NCBI GenBank assembly: GCA_964460905.1
Contig: CAYWRM010000014.1
Span: 32,021 to 96,020 of the forward strand
Source: GCA-002708315 sp964460905
GTDB lineage: Bacteria > Bacteroidota > Bacteroidia > Bacteroidales > F082
Direction of reading: 5' to 3'
Length of the DNA: 64,000 nucleotides
The notes beneath the pieces are model-generated. The model saw only the letters and a list, made by a program, of their open reading frames with translations, was not told the DNA's origin and did not search any database. Positions 17,484-25,842 of this stretch are shown here, one piece after another. How positions within the stretch are numbered: position 1 is the stretch's first letter; the number at the start of each line of letters is the position of its first letter. A program made the position numbers and the translations under genes.

Positions 17484-20400
17484 TTATCTGGATACTTCTA
17501 TTATATCATAACCTTCAATAATGTCGCCTACTTTAATGTCATTAAAGTTTTCTACATTTAATCCACATTCGTAACCTGATGCTACTTCTTTAACATCGTC
17601 TTTAAAACGTTTAAGTGATCCTAATAATCCTGTATAAACAACAATGCCATCGCGTATAACTCTAATTTTTGTGCTGCGTTTAACTTTTCCATCAAGAACA
17701 TAACATCCGGCAATTGTACCAACTTTTGTTATCTTAAATGTTTCACGTACTTCAATGTTACAAGTTATTTTCTCTTCAGTTTTTGGAGCAAGCATTCCTT
17801 TAATAGCTTTTTCCAGTTCTTCAGTAGCTTGATAAATAATTGAGTATAAACGGATATCTATTTCCTCTTTTTCAGCAAGTTTACGTGCTTGTACCGATGG
17901 TCTAACCTGGAATCCAATAATAATTGCATCTGAAGCAGATGCTAGCATAACGTCTGATTCGGAGATAGCTCCAACTGCCTTATGAATAACGTTAACCTGA
18001 ACCTCAGTTGTTGATAGTTTAAGCAAAGCATCTGTTAAAGCTTCAATAGAGCCATCAACATCACCTTTAACAATAACATTTAGCTCTTTAAACTCACCTA
18101 TTGCAATTCTACGGCCAATTTCATCAAGTGTAAGATGCTTTTGTGTTCTAAGTCCTTGTTCTCGAAGAAGTTGTTGGCGTTTTGATGCCAATGATTTAGC
18201 TTCTTTTTCGTCTTTCATTCCATTGAACACATCACCTGCCTGTGGTGCCGAAATTAATCCAAGTATTAATACAGGTCCCGAAGGACCTACTTCTGTAACA
18301 GATTCGTTTCTTTCGTTAAACATTGCTTTTACCTTTCCTGAGACTGGTCCTGCAAGAATAATATCACCTTTCTTTAGAGTTCCATCTTGAACAAGAACAG
18401 TAGTTACGTATCCACGACCTTTATCAAGAGATGCTTCTATAACAGTACCTTTTGCTGTTTTATCCGGGTTTGCTTTAAGTTCGAGCATTTCTGATTCAAG
18501 TAGTACTTTTTCAAGTAACTCATTGATACCCATTCCTGTGATTGCTGATATTTCCTGAGATTGGAATTTACCACCCCAATCTTCTACCAGGATATTCATA
18601 TTTGCTAGTTGCTCTTTTACTTTTTCAGCATTCGCACCTGCTTTATCCATTTTATTAATTGCAAAAACAATTGGTACACCCGCGGCTTGTGCATGGTTGA
18701 TAGCTTCTTTTGTTTGAGGCATAACAGTGTCATCGGCAGCAATAACAATAATTGCAACGTCTGTTACTTTTGCACCTCTGGCCCGCATGGCAGTGAAGGC
18801 TTCATGTCCCGGAGTATCTAAGAATGTAATCTTTTTCCCTTTTTCGGTAGTTACTTCATAGGCACCAATATGCTGCGTAATTCCGCCTGCTTCTCCTGAA
18901 ACAACATTTGCTTTTCTTATATAATCCAGTAATTTAGTTTTACCATGGTCAACATGACCCATTACAGTTACAATTGGAGCTCGTTCAGTTAGGTTTTCAG
19001 GATCGTCAATTTCTTCAATAACTTCAAGGTCTTCATGGTCATCAACACTTACAAATGATATTTCATGCCCAAATTCTTCTGCTACCAGTACAATTGTTTC
19101 AGCATCTAATCTTTGATTAATTGAAACAAATAAACCTAATTGCATACATGAAGTGATAATATCCGTAACCCCAATGTCCATCAAAGTTGCTAATTCGTTT
19201 GCAGTAACAAATTCAGTAACTTTAAGTATTTTCTTTTCGTCTTCTTGTTTTTGAAGCTCATCTTGTATTGTTTGAGAAACAGTCTCTCTTTTTCTTTTAC
19301 GGTGTTTTGCTGCTTTTGATTTACCTGCAGGTGCTAACCTGGCAAGCGTATCCTTTATTTGTTGTTGAATTTCTTCCTCAGTAGGTTCTGCTTTAACAAT
19401 CTTTTTCTTTACGAAAGGTCTCTTTTTATGATCTCCTCTATGTCCCCTTTGAGTTTGACCTGTATTTTCAGTAGTTTGCGGTTTTGGTTTAATCCTTCTT
19501 CTTTTCTTTTTACTTTCACCTACTTTATTCTCTGTAGAAGACGCTACAGGTTTCTTCTTTTTGGAACGTTTTATTTCTGTAGGAAGTACAATCTTATCAA
19601 GAATTTTAGGGCCGGTAAGTTTCTCAATTTTAGTTTTAATAAAATTATCTTCTTTTTGTGGAAGAGGAGTTTTTGTAACTGTGTCAGACTTACTTTCAGA
19701 AGTGACATCTACTATATCTGCATCTGGTGCAGCTTTAGGTGGTTCTATTTTAGAAGATGGTTTTTTACTAATTTTTTCTGTTGGAGTGTCCTTTGTATTC
19801 CTATCAGCCTTTTTGGTAGACTTTACTTTTGCTTCTTGTTCTTTTTTCTTCTCGGCTTTTGTCTTTTTCTTTGGCCTTGTTCTTTGGTTTATATTTCCAA
19901 GGTCAATTTTGTCTAAAATTTTAATACCCTGTTTTTTACTATCATCTTCTAAACCAGACTCTTCTTTTGGTTCTTCTTTTGCTTCTTCTGGTATAACCTC
20001 ACTTGGGGGTACTATTTCTTCTGTAGGTTTTTTGTTTGTAATTGTTTTAGTGTCTGTTTCGTCTTTTGTAGTAGGAGTAGTGTCTTCACTCTCTTTTGAC
20101 TTATTTTCAACTGAAACCTCTTCGGTAGATACTTCTTCAGTTTTTTTATTCGTTTCTATTTTAGTTTCTTCTATCTGCTCAGTTGCTGCAATAGTTTCAG
20201 TATCTTCAATAGGTGAATCAGGTATATCAGGGGTTTGTTCTTTTTCTTCAGGAACAGCAGTTTTAGGAGTTGAATGTTCTACATGTGTAGTATGATTATC
20301 AAAAGAAACACCAACATTTTTAATTATAAGGTCTTCCTCAAAAGGAGGAGTTGCTCTTTCTTTTGTTTCATTTATAGGAGTATCCTCAATTTTAATTGAT

Positions 20401-20627
20401 TCTTTTCCAACAAACTGTAATCCTTTTTGCTGGGAAACTTCTTTTACATGCTTCTCATCCTGAAATTCATTAGTAAGCAATTCATACATTTCAGGTTCTA
20501 GCTTAGTATTAGGCTTACGTTCAATCTCATACCCCTTTTCTCTAAGGAAACTTACGATTGAATCCAAACTGATATTGAATTCTCGAGCAGCCTTGCTTAA
20601 CCTTACTAATTTATTTGTTCCTGTCAT
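17484..20627 (-). CDS. infB: Translation initiation factor IF-2
   Basis: This 1047-residue GTPase brings initiator tRNA to the 30S subunit. Residues 1-55 are the IF2-N helix domain (KLVRLSKAAREFNISLDSIV). Residues of about 60-465 are a long charged linker rich in Glu, Lys, Thr and Pro. A second IF2-N-like segment is at 468-520. The G domain begins GHVDHGKT at 557-564, with LDTPGHEAF and NKMD motifs, followed by domains II-IV. It is the third gene of rimP-nusA-infB, 57 bases after nusA. The linker is long even for this family. Confidence 0.97.
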   Translation of the reverse strand: MTGTNKLVRLSKAAREFNISLDSIVSFLREKGYEIERKPNTKLEPEMYELLTNEFQDEKHVKEVSQQKGLQFVGKESIKIEDTPINETKERATPPFEEDLIIKNVGVSFDNHTTHVEHSTPKTAVPEEKEQTPDIPDSPIEDTETIAATEQIEETKIETNKKTEEVSTEEVSVENKSKESEDTTPTTKDETDTKTITNKKPTEEIVPPSEVIPEEAKEEPKEESGLEDDSKKQGIKILDKIDLGNINQRTRPKKKTKAEKKKEQEAKVKSTKKADRNTKDTPTEKISKKPSSKIEPPKAAPDADIVDVTSESKSDTVTKTPLPQKEDNFIKTKIEKLTGPKILDKIVLPTEIKRSKKKKPVASSTENKVGESKKKRRRIKPKPQTTENTGQTQRGHRGDHKKRPFVKKKIVKAEPTEEEIQQQIKDTLARLAPAGKSKAAKHRKRKRETVSQTIQDELQKQEDEKKILKVTEFVTANELATLMDIGVTDIITSCMQLGLFVSINQRLDAETIVLVAEEFGHEISFVSVDDHEDLEVIEEIDDPENLTERAPIVTVMGHVDHGKTKLLDYIRKANVVSGEAGGITQHIGAYEVTTEKGKKITFLDTPGHEAFTAMRARGAKVTDVAIIVIAADDTVMPQTKEAINHAQAAGVPIVFAINKMDKAGANAEKVKEQLANMNILVEDWGGKFQSQEISAITGMGINELLEKVLLESEMLELKANPDKTAKGTVIEASLDKGRGYVTTVLVQDGTLKKGDIILAGPVSGKVKAMFNERNESVTEVGPSGPVLILGLISAPQAGDVFNGMKDEKEAKSLASKRQQLLREQGLRTQKHLTLDEIGRRIAIGEFKELNVIVKGDVDGSIEALTDALLKLSTTEVQVNVIHKAVGAISESDVMLASASDAIIIGFQVRPSVQARKLAEKEEIDIRLYSIIYQATEELEKAIKGMLAPKTEEKITCNIEVRETFKITKVGTIAGCYVLDGKVKRSTKIRVIRDGIVVYTGLLGSLKRFKDDVKEVASGYECGLNVENFNDIKVGDIIEGYDIIEVSR

Positions 20628-20684
20628 ACAATTATTTCGTGTACATTAACGTAAACCATAATGATTTGCGTAAAAATACTATTT

Positions 20685-21920
20685 TTATTCAAATTCTGAT
20701 TTTAGAATACGCAATACCTCAAGTATTGTTTCTTCTTCAAGATCAGTTCTTGTAACCAATTCTTTTTTATCTAACTCCAGCACACTTTTTGCAGTATCGC
20801 ATCCAATGGTTTTAAGCTCCTCAATAATCCACTGATCAATTTCATCAGTAAATTCGGCCAAGTCAACATCTTCCGATTCTGAATCACTATCGCGGTAAAC
20901 ATCAATTTCATAACCTGTTAATTTACCGGCAAGCTTAATATTGAATCCTCCTTTGCCAATAGCTAGAGAAACCTGATCGGGTTTCATAAATACTTCAGCT
21001 CTACTAGTTTCATCATCAAGTTTGATTGATGTTATTTTTGCAGGAGAAAGTGCCCTTTGAATAAATAATGAATTATTACTTGTAAAATTTATTACGTCGA
21101 TATTCTCATTTTTCAGCTCGCGTACAATACCATGGATTCTTGAACCTTTCATCCCGACACATGCACCAACAGGATCAATACGGTCATCATAAGACTCAAC
21201 AGCAATTTTTGCTCTTTCACCTGGGACACGGACAATATTTTTAATTGTGATAAGCCCGTCATAAACCTCAGGAACTTCAGACTCAAAAAGTCTTTCCAGA
21301 AAAATTGTTGATGTTCGTGAAAGTACAATTACAGGAGTATTATTTCTCATATCAACCTGCAAAACTACAGCTCTTAAGGTATCACCTTTCCTAAAATAGT
21401 CTGATGGTATTTGTTCAGATTTAGGCAGGATTAGTTCGATCCCTTCATCGTCCAAAATAAGGATTTCTTTTTTCCATACCTGATAAACTTCACCGGTTAT
21501 TATATCACCAACACGCTCTTTGTATTTCTTGTAAACATTATCCTTTTCGTAATCAAGGATTCTGGATACCAGGTTTTGTCTAATTGACAGAACTTCGCGC
21601 CTCCCAAAATCGGCTAGTTGTATTTGCTTTGAAAATTCTTCTCCTACTTCAAAATCAGGTTCAACTTTAATTGCTTCAGAAAAGGCTATTTGTAAATTTT
21701 CATCTTCAACTTCTCCATCCTCTACAATTTCTCTGTAATGCCATATCTCAAGATCACCCTTGTCAATATTTACAATTATATCAAAATGGCTTTCCTCACC
21801 AAATTTTTTTGTTAGCATACTATGAAAAACATCTTCCAGAATGCGCATCATAGTTTCGCGGTCTATATTTTTAAATTCTTTAAACTCCGAAAAAGTTTCA
21901 ACAAGATTCATTGTGTCCAT
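20685..21920 (-). CDS. nusA: Transcription termination/antitermination protein NusA
   Basis: The protein has 411 residues from the ATG at 21920. An in-frame ATG at 21911 gives MNLVETFSEFKEF, the usual family start, and may be the real one. The N-terminal RNA-polymerase-binding domain is followed by an S1 domain (about 130-200) and two KH domains (GACVGMKGSRIHGIVREL and AIGKGGFNIKLAGKLTG). A short acidic C-terminal region follows, without the E. coli AR2 repeats. NusA binds RNA polymerase and strengthens pausing at terminator hairpins. An intrinsic terminator lies just upstream of its own operon at 22410-22434. Confidence 0.96.
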   Translation of the reverse strand: MDTMNLVETFSEFKEFKNIDRETMMRILEDVFHSMLTKKFGEESHFDIIVNIDKGDLEIWHYREIVEDGEVEDENLQIAFSEAIKVEPDFEVGEEFSKQIQLADFGRREVLSIRQNLVSRILDYEKDNVYKKYKERVGDIITGEVYQVWKKEILILDDEGIELILPKSEQIPSDYFRKGDTLRAVVLQVDMRNNTPVIVLSRTSTIFLERLFESEVPEVYDGLITIKNIVRVPGERAKIAVESYDDRIDPVGACVGMKGSRIHGIVRELKNENIDVINFTSNNSLFIQRALSPAKITSIKLDDETSRAEVFMKPDQVSLAIGKGGFNIKLAGKLTGYEIDVYRDSDSESEDVDLAEFTDEIDQWIIEELKTIGCDTAKSVLELDKKELVTRTDLEEETILEVLRILKSEFE

Positions 21921-21944
21921 CGCTACTCTTTTTTATAAGTATTG

Positions 21945-22406
21945 TTAAAAAGTTATTACCCTTTTGGCCTCTTTTATTTCGTTCATAGGAATGGTAATTA
22001 TCTCTCCAAATACTGCCTTTTTAATTTTTTTATTTTTACTTTTGACTTCTTCCAGCAAATCAACCGCTTCATTATTAGCGCTTTTTAAAATGCCGGTAAT
22101 TTTTTTGCCATCTAGTGTAATTACTCGTATTTTCTGATCAATGTTATTTATGTATTGTCTTAATATCAAAAATGGATGATCAGCACCAGCAGAAGATACA
22201 CTTAACTCAAAGTCATCTTTGTCACGGTCAAGATTATTTTCAATGTGTCTACTTAATTCAACACATTGTTTTATTGTAACTCCATTGTCGCCATCAATAA
22301 ATACTTTGATATTGTTATCAGTACTGATAACAATACCCACAACAAACCTATCGCTATTCAACAGGCATTCGTCAGCTAATTTTGATATATATTTTTTATT
22401 AATCAT
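21945..22406 (-). CDS. rimP: Ribosome maturation factor RimP
   Basis: This 153-residue protein of 30S subunit assembly has the RimP N-terminal alpha/beta domain, with the pattern IKVFIDGDNGVTIKQCVELS and FELSVSSAGADHPF in place of the usual EVSSPGLDRPL, then a C-terminal SH3-like barrel. It starts at an ATG (22404-22406) and is followed by nusA after 24 bases. Only three bases separate the ATG from the T tract of an upstream intrinsic terminator, so no separate promoter fits between the two. Confidence 0.93.
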   Translation of the reverse strand: MINKKYISKLADECLLNSDRFVVGIVISTDNNIKVFIDGDNGVTIKQCVELSRHIENNLDRDKDDFELSVSSAGADHPFLILRQYINNIDQKIRVITLDGKKITGILKSANNEAVDLLEEVKSKNKKIKKAVFGEIITIPMNEIKEAKRVITF

Positions 22407-22409
22407 TTC

Positions 22410-22434
22410 AAAAAAAGAGGGGACTACCGTCCCC
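22410..22434 (-). terminator. Intrinsic terminator/attenuator between tRNA-Gln and rimP
   Basis: On the minus strand GGGGAC (22434-22429) pairs with GTCCCC (22424-22419) around GGTA. TC and seven T residues follow (complement of 22410-22416), then GAA and the rimP ATG. It would end tRNA-Gln transcripts just before the rimP start codon. The position suggests that rimP-nusA-infB is expressed by read-through. Confidence 0.8.
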
Positions 22435-22455
22435 CTTCACCTTTCGTCTAAACCG

Positions 22456-22526
22456 TTGTCCGACCAGGATTCGAACCTGGACAGGCAGAATCAAAATCTG
22501 CAGTGCTGCCATTACACCATCGGACA
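22456..22526 (-). tRNA. tRNA-Gln (anticodon UUG)
   Basis: The minus strand folds into a complete cloverleaf of 71 nt without encoded CCA. The acceptor stem TGTCCGA pairs with TCGGACA, the anticodon stem GCAGA pairs with TCTGC around TTTTGAT (anticodon TTG), and the T arm CCAGG-TTCGAAT-CCTGG is perfect. The discriminator base is A. It reads CAA and, by wobble, CAG glutamine codons. Confidence 0.96.
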
Positions 22527-22535
22527 TTCGGGGCG

Positions 22536-22565
22536 CAAAGATACTCCATTTTTTTTTATTACAAA
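22536..22565 (-). promoter_or_regulatory. Promoter of tRNA-Gln and probably rimP-nusA-infB
   Basis: On the minus strand TTTG (22565-22562) is followed after 18 bases by TATCTTTG (22543-22536), a consensus Bacteroidota promoter. Transcription would begin near 22532, a few bases before the tRNA 5' end at 22526. Confidence 0.75.
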
Positions 22566-22694
22566 CTTTTAGCCTGAAATTATTAAAATGTGTTAAATTC
22601 AAACAGTTTAAAAATATATATATTATTAAATTGTATATTTTCGCATCAACTTAATATTACGTATACAAATCATTTGGGTTAATATTTCTAAGTA

Positions 22695-25600
22695 ATGGAA
22701 AAATTTAAAAAACTAAATAATTTAATTGGATGGATCGTTTTTGCCATTGCAACATCGGTTTACTTTTTAACATTAGAGCCTACTGCAAGCTGGTGGGATT
22801 GTGGAGAGTACATTGCCACAGCATATAAATTACAAGTAGGGCATCCTCCCGGAGCTCCATTTTTTCAGTTGTTGGGTCGTTTCTTCACTCTTTTTGCTTT
22901 TGGCGACCTTGAGAATGTTGCTTTAATGATTAACATAATGTCAGCATTGTCAAGTAGTTTTACTATTCTTTTCTTATTTTGGACAATCACCATGCTAGCC
23001 AAAAAGATTATGGTAAAATCAGGAGATAATTTTCCTGCAAAAGCCGAAGGATGGGCGATACTTGGAGCAGGTGTTGTTGGATCTTTAGCTTACACTTTTA
23101 GTGATTCGTTTTGGTTTTCGGCTGTTGAGGGTGAGGTTTATGCAATGTCGTCATTATTTACGGCAATTGTTTTTTGGGCAATATTACGATGGGAAGAAGT
23201 TGCTGATCGTCGTGCCGGTTTCCGTTGGCTACTTTTGATTTCCTATATTATGGGTCTTTCAATTGGAGTTCACCTATTAAATTTATTGGCAATACCGGCA
23301 ATTGTGTACGTTTATTATTATAAAAAGTATACATATTCGCATAAAGGTTTTATTGCAGCCGGTTTATTATCACTAGCAATTTTGGTGGTAATTATGTATA
23401 TGATTATACCCGGAACTGTTGAGTTGGCTGGTAAATTTGAATTGTTCTTTGTTAATAGTATGGGTTTGCCATTTAATTCAGGAACAATATTTTACTTCCT
23501 TCTTATAATTATTGTTATTGCAGGAGGGTTGTTATATACTCGTGTAAAAGGCAAGGTTGTGTTGAATACTGTAATCCTTGCTTTTTTATTCATATTGATA
23601 GGTTATTCATCATTTTTCATGTTGGTAATAAGGGCTAATGCAAATACACCTATTAATGAAAATGACCCTAAGGATGCCATTAGCCTGTTATCATACTTAA
23701 ATAGAGAACAATATGGCACATGGCCAATATTTCATGGTCAGTATTATAATGCACCAATTGTTGATCATGCAGATGGAAATCCAATCTATATGCAAGATGA
23801 GAAGAAGGGTAAATATGTTATTAAAGATGATAGAAAAGGTACTATTCCTGTATACGATGAACGTTTTACTACAATGTTTCCACGGATGTGGAGTAATACA
23901 AAGCCTGCGCATATTTCACTTTATGAACATTTTGGAGATGTAGAAGGAGTACCAATTAGTGTTTCTGACGGAAAAGGCGGTACAAAAGTGCTGTATCGTC
24001 CTACTTTTGGAGAGAATCTTAAATTCTTTTTTACATATCAGTTCAATTTTATGTATGTGAGATATTTTATGTGGAATTTTGCAGGAAGGCAGAATAATAT
24101 TGAAAGCCAGGCCGAAATACAACATGGAAACTGGATAAGTGGAATTGGTTTTATTGATTCATGGCGCCTTGGTGATCAGGTAAACTTGCCAACAAGTATG
24201 CAGAATCCTGCTAAAACACAATTTTATTTTCTTCCTTTAATACTAGGGCTTATTGGCTTTTTCTTTCAACTTAACCGAAGTAAAAATGATACTTGGATAG
24301 TTTCTCTTATATTTATAATGACAGGTCTTGCCATAATAGTGTACCTTAATCAAACACCTTTGCAGCCCAGAGAACGTGATTATGCTTATGCTGGATCGTT
24401 TTATGCTTTTGCAATATGGATAGGACTTGGCGTTCTTGGACTTTATAATGCTTTGCAAAAGAAAATGAGAAATAAGGCAATAGCCGCAGTTATAGTTTCT
24501 GTTGCAAGTTTAGTGTTGGTTCCGGGAATCGTGGCTGAGCAAGGCTGGGATGCACATGATCGTTCAGGTAAGTATGCTGCTACCGATTTTGCTAAGATGT
24601 ATCTTAATTCGTGTGAACCAAATGCCATACTTTTTACTAATGGTGATAATGATACTTTCCCTCTTTGGTATGTACAAGAGGTTGAGAATTACCGTACGGA
24701 TGTAAGAGTTGTGAATTTCATGCTTTCATCAGGCGACTGGTATGTTAGCCAAATGGGAAGGAAAGTCTATGAATCTGATAGGTTACCGCTAACAATTAAT
24801 CAGGATTTTTATAAAAAAGAAGCTGGTTATATTCCGGTATTTGAGCGGTTGGATGAAGCTGAACTTATTGATGCAATAAGATTTATTGAGGATGACAACA
24901 AAGGAACAAGAGTGCCTCTTCAAAGTGGCGATTGGATTGACTATTTGCCTACAAAAAAATTAATACTTAATATTGATAAAGAAGCAGTTATTGCTTCAGG
25001 GACTGTTTCAATTGAAGATTCTGCGGAGATAGTTGACAAAATGGAGTGGACAGTTCGTCAAAGTGGACTTTTCAGAAATGACTTAATGCTTCTCGATCTT
25101 GTTGCTACAAACAATTGGGAAAGACCAATTTATTTTGCTAATCCTAATAGCCATAGTAAGGTACTTAATGTTGATAAATACTGCCATTTAGAGGGTGTTG
25201 TTTATCGTTTTAAACCAACTCTTGCTACTGATTTTATTAAAAATATTGGTGGCGTTAATGCTGATCGTACATATGAGGTTATCATGGATGAGGATGTTAT
25301 ATGGGGTAGGTTAAATCAGGATGATGTGGTTGTTGACAGAGAAAGCTCCAGAAATGCAAATATGGCTAAGCAAAACTATATACGGCTTGCACAAGCATTG
25401 CTAAATGAGAAAAAATACGATTCGGTTGTTAAAGTATTAGACCGCGGAATAGAATTGTTCCCAAATGATAAATTCCCATATGATCATTTTATGGTGGCTT
25501 GGGCTGATTTTTATTATAAATCAGGTGCTACTGAAAAAGCCAATGATCTGGTAAGCTTAATAGCTGCTCGATATGAAGAAGATTTGTCATATTATACTGC

Positions 25601-25763
25601 TTTAAGCGATAAGCATGTTGCACAATATCAGAATGATATACAAGATGCAATGTATGGTCTGCAGAGGTTAGTTCAAGTAACAAATCAGAATAAGCAGCCT
25701 GAATTGTCAAAAGAAATTGAAGAATCGTTTTATGCGTATATTTCTTCGCTGAAATTACAGTAA
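22695..25763 (+). CDS. DUF2723 family polytopic membrane protein (GT-C type)
   Basis: This 1022-residue protein shows the DUF2723 signature near its start: YFLTLEPTASWWDCGEYI and then KLQVGHPPGAPFFQLLGR. About ten or more hydrophobic segments occupy residues 10-330 and 505-630, followed by a hydrophilic C-terminal region of about 400 residues ending in TPR-like helices (about 890-1000). The acidic residues after the first membrane segment resemble GT-C glycosyltransferases such as protein O-mannosyltransferases, which use lipid-linked sugars. Involvement in protein glycosylation is inferred from that similarity. A weak -7-like element lies near 22634-22643. Its 3' end faces alaS across a palindromic repeat. 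Confidence 0.87.
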   Translation: MEKFKKLNNLIGWIVFAIATSVYFLTLEPTASWWDCGEYIATAYKLQVGHPPGAPFFQLLGRFFTLFAFGDLENVALMINIMSALSSSFTILFLFWTITMLAKKIMVKSGDNFPAKAEGWAILGAGVVGSLAYTFSDSFWFSAVEGEVYAMSSLFTAIVFWAILRWEEVADRRAGFRWLLLISYIMGLSIGVHLLNLLAIPAIVYVYYYKKYTYSHKGFIAAGLLSLAILVVIMYMIIPGTVELAGKFELFFVNSMGLPFNSGTIFYFLLIIIVIAGGLLYTRVKGKVVLNTVILAFLFILIGYSSFFMLVIRANANTPINENDPKDAISLLSYLNREQYGTWPIFHGQYYNAPIVDHADGNPIYMQDEKKGKYVIKDDRKGTIPVYDERFTTMFPRMWSNTKPAHISLYEHFGDVEGVPISVSDGKGGTKVLYRPTFGENLKFFFTYQFNFMYVRYFMWNFAGRQNNIESQAEIQHGNWISGIGFIDSWRLGDQVNLPTSMQNPAKTQFYFLPLILGLIGFFFQLNRSKNDTWIVSLIFIMTGLAIIVYLNQTPLQPRERDYAYAGSFYAFAIWIGLGVLGLYNALQKKMRNKAIAAVIVSVASLVLVPGIVAEQGWDAHDRSGKYAATDFAKMYLNSCEPNAILFTNGDNDTFPLWYVQEVENYRTDVRVVNFMLSSGDWYVSQMGRKVYESDRLPLTINQDFYKKEAGYIPVFERLDEAELIDAIRFIEDDNKGTRVPLQSGDWIDYLPTKKLILNIDKEAVIASGTVSIEDSAEIVDKMEWTVRQSGLFRNDLMLLDLVATNNWERPIYFANPNSHSKVLNVDKYCHLEGVVYRFKPTLATDFIKNIGGVNADRTYEVIMDEDVIWGRLNQDDVVVDRESSRNANMAKQNYIRLAQALLNEKKYDSVVKVLDRGIELFPNDKFPYDHFMVAWADFYYKSGATEKANDLVSLIAARYEEDLSYYTALSDKHVAQYQNDIQDAMYGLQRLVQVTNQNKQPELSKEIEESFYAYISSLKLQ

Positions 25764-25765
25764 GG

Positions 25766-25840
25766 CCTATTGGCTATTGGCATTTAGCTATTAGTATTTG
25801 CCAATAGCTAATAGCTAATTGCTAACAGCCATCAGCCAAC
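25766..25840. repeat. Intergenic palindromic repeat of GCTATTAGC type
   Basis: Nested inverted repeats lie between two convergent genes. CTATTGGC (25774-25781) pairs with GCCAATAG (25800-25807), AGCTATTAG (25786-25794) pairs with CTAATAGCT (25808-25816), and outer TTGGCT (25770-25775) pairs with AGCCAA (25834-25839). No T tract follows on either strand, so it is not a classical terminator. Words of this kind recur in intergenic regions of many Bacteroidota genomes. Confidence 0.6.
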
Positions 25841-25842
25841 AT

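Noticed and set aside
19561..20295. 244-residue plus-strand ORF rich in Ser and Val
   Set aside because: Antisense shadow of the low-complexity linker of infB; the period follows the codons of the real gene.
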